The notes under the pieces: model-generated
The model's input: the letters and a program-made list of their open reading frames with translations, nothing else
Told to the model about the DNA's origin: nothing
The model's database searches: none
DNA from: Nissolia schottii
Lineage: Eukaryota; Streptophyta; Magnoliopsida; Fabales; Fabaceae
Assembly (NCBI GenBank): GCA_003254905.1
Contig: QANU01000796.1
Location: forward strand, 607,577-671,576
DNA: 64,000 nt
Reading direction: 5' to 3'
Shown here: positions 62,716-64,000 of the stretch, piece after piece
How the letters are laid out: every line of letters starts with the position of its first letter
Numbering within the stretch: position 1 is the first letter of the stretch
Translations under genes and position numbers: made by a program

Positions 62716-62997
62716 TGAAGCTCCCTGCGGTGGTTGTGGTGGTGGTGGTGGTGGTGATTTGCGAGAATGGCGAGTGCGGGAACGCTCATACGAGCCAAGG
62801 AACCAATCGCATTCGCGAGAAAATGAGGAGCGCGAGATTTTGGAGATTTGGGCGAAGGAGGGCTAGGGTTTCTGTCGCGTTTTGGTTCGGGTTCGACGTC
62901 GTTTCGATGGAACCGAAATATGCAGAAGAAGAAAGCGAGCGAGAGAGAGAGACAGAGAGAGAAAGGGAAAGAGGATAGGTATGAGGGAGGGTGTGGA
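62716..62997 (-). other. ITPK 5' leader with CCA and CT tracts
   Basis: Read on the minus strand the leader has a CT-dinucleotide tract (62940-62975) and a CCA trinucleotide tract (62731-62756) just before the ATG. Such pyrimidine-rich leaders are common in plants. Confidence 0.5.
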
Positions 62998-63006
62998 TAT
63001 ATATAG
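62998..63006 (-). promoter_or_regulatory. TATA box of ITPK
   Basis: On the minus strand GCTATATATATCC lies about 285 bp upstream of the ATG, placing transcription start just upstream of the CT-rich leader. Confidence 0.55.
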
Positions 63007-64000
63007 CTTAGACTAGGGTTATAGTGGGCGAGAAGGTGGGGGTGATAAAATGACCGGGGTTAGTTAAAAAATGAGAGGATCGGGGAACACGTGGCGTTAT
63101 TCGCAGGTCAGTTTTGTGGATTCGCGCCGCTTTATGGAGCGCGTGTGGGATCAGGAGAGCTGTTATAAAGTGACAGTGGTGGGATATTGGATAGTCAAAG
63201 TCAAACCGTGATAATATTTGGAGGGTGTTTAGGGTTTGCTCTAGATGGGAACATGTTAAGGAGGAGCAATAATTAAAGGGAATTTTTATGCTTTGAAATT
63301 GTTTGTGGGGAGACTTTTTGACTGGGGTCTTTGTACCCGGACTAACAATAGCGTTCATTTTTTATTTATTTAAGGAGGACAGAAATTCAGTGATCTGAAA
63401 ATTAATTCCACAAAAAACCTCAAGAGACAGACCAAACAAGCACCAATAACAGCTAGGTTATCCCAAATGCTACAAAGCAACATCAATAATTTAAGAGAAA
63501 ATAAATTTTCAATCTTGAATTCATTAAATATGGCAATCAAGGACAATGTCAAATTTCGAAGACTCTTGAGAAAAATTGTTTTCTTTATAAACTTCATTAA
63601 CCCTTGCCATCGTGGTATCCCATATTTTAGATATGACCACGAGCATGAAGAATATGTGCTTGGAGCATTCTTTATTTCCTTCCATAAACTCAACCATCAC
63701 TCCTTAAAGTTTGTTGCTTTTAGATTTTGGATTTCAGGTTCTCACTCTTTACCGTCTTCATCATTTTTATCATTTTCCATTGAACCAACCGTCATTAATA
63801 ACAATTGAACAAGGTAAGAAGAAAGCCCTACCGACACATAGCAGCCAAGTGGCGACAAGGAGATCCTTCTCAGACATCGTGGAGCCTTAACGGTCACACC
63901 AAAAAAAAATCACAACAACAAAAAAAAACCACAACAGCAACAGAAAGAACTAGAAGTCAAAGCGTTATTGATCATCAATGCATCACTGTCTCCAAATTGA
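63007..64000. other. ITPK upstream region and unassigned edge sequence
   Basis: 63007-63360 is the ITPK promoter region, with an ACACGTGG G-box-like word at 63088-63095. The rest to the window edge has overlapping short open frames on both strands and an A-rich CAACAAC tract near 63900. It resembles a repeat but I could not classify it. Confidence 0.35.

Noticed and set aside
61522-62718. 398-codon plus-strand open frame opposite ITPK
   Set aside because: It is the antisense shadow of the GC-rich ITPK coding sequence, whose own frame has conserved ATP-grasp motifs.
63370-63808. Overlapping frames of about 110 codons on both strands near the right edge
   Set aside because: Both are equally open, and neither gives a recognisable domain; probably a repeat or chance.
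1-64000. CRISPR arrays, operons, rRNA or tRNA genes
   Set aside because: None seen. Tandem repeats here have no spacer structure, and tRNA-like boxes occur only in SINE-type sequence.

Overview
This is nuclear DNA from a flowering plant, most likely a eudicot and perhaps a legume. The genes are split by AT-rich GT..AG introns, the spacers are long and AT-rich, and plant MITEs, a tRNA-type SINE, LTR fossils, a LINE tail and hAT- and Mutator-type elements are all present. There are no operons, Shine-Dalgarno sites or CRISPR arrays. The legume placement is an impression from the repeat types and is not proven. Two runs of N (38286-38756 and 54469-55212) are assembly gaps.

Five host genes can be supported. 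(1) At the left edge, minus strand, is the first coding exon of an RNF14-like RWD/RBR E3 ubiquitin ligase (535-1086). (2) ALG14 on the plus strand (9267-11417, five coding exons, 233 aa) is the membrane anchor of the second GlcNAc transferase of N-glycan precursor synthesis; a long intron probably lies in its 5' leader. (3) A full-size ABCB transporter of the ABCB2/PGP2 type lies on the plus strand (27881-35864, 12 exons, 1247 aa). (4) An R2R3-MYB factor lies on the plus strand (47049-48708), with a possible tiny third exon that changes the C-terminus. (5) An intronless inositol tetrakisphosphate kinase, ITPK, lies on the minus strand (61567-62715, 382 aa). A broken host-gene fragment with an intact-looking intron lies at 50076-50417 (minus). 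These genes look functionally unrelated, as expected for plant chromosomal neighbours.

The spacers hold most of the novelty. From left to right they contain: a hAT-type element (2181-2708); a hAT-type end interrupted by a solo LTR with an exact 5-bp target duplication (3321-5278); a relative of that LTR (5302-6065); a six-copy GC-rich tandem array (6518-about 7110); MITEs, a SINE and a Helitron-like 3' end (12.4-14.0 kb); a long-armed fold-back hAT-type element (25401-26423); a Stowaway-type MITE with a SINE inserted in its terminal repeat (26934-27421); a TTA-flanked MITE inside an ABCB2 intron; a GC-rich LTR-like block (41660-42242) followed by a LINE tail; and another hAT-type element (45268-46064).

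The most unusual structure spans about 51.1-57.7 kb. Two inverted arms are built of repeats of about 175 bp. The left arm alternates two variants as a dimer of about 350 bp. The arms flank an LTR-family fragment. The right arm is interrupted by a short solo LTR with a 5-bp duplication (CTTAG), and that LTR is in turn interrupted by a Mutator-like element with a perfect 9-bp duplication (ATACAATAT). The Mutator-like element carries a tandem array of about 262 bp, across which the second assembly gap falls. The order of insertion can therefore be read directly from the sequence.
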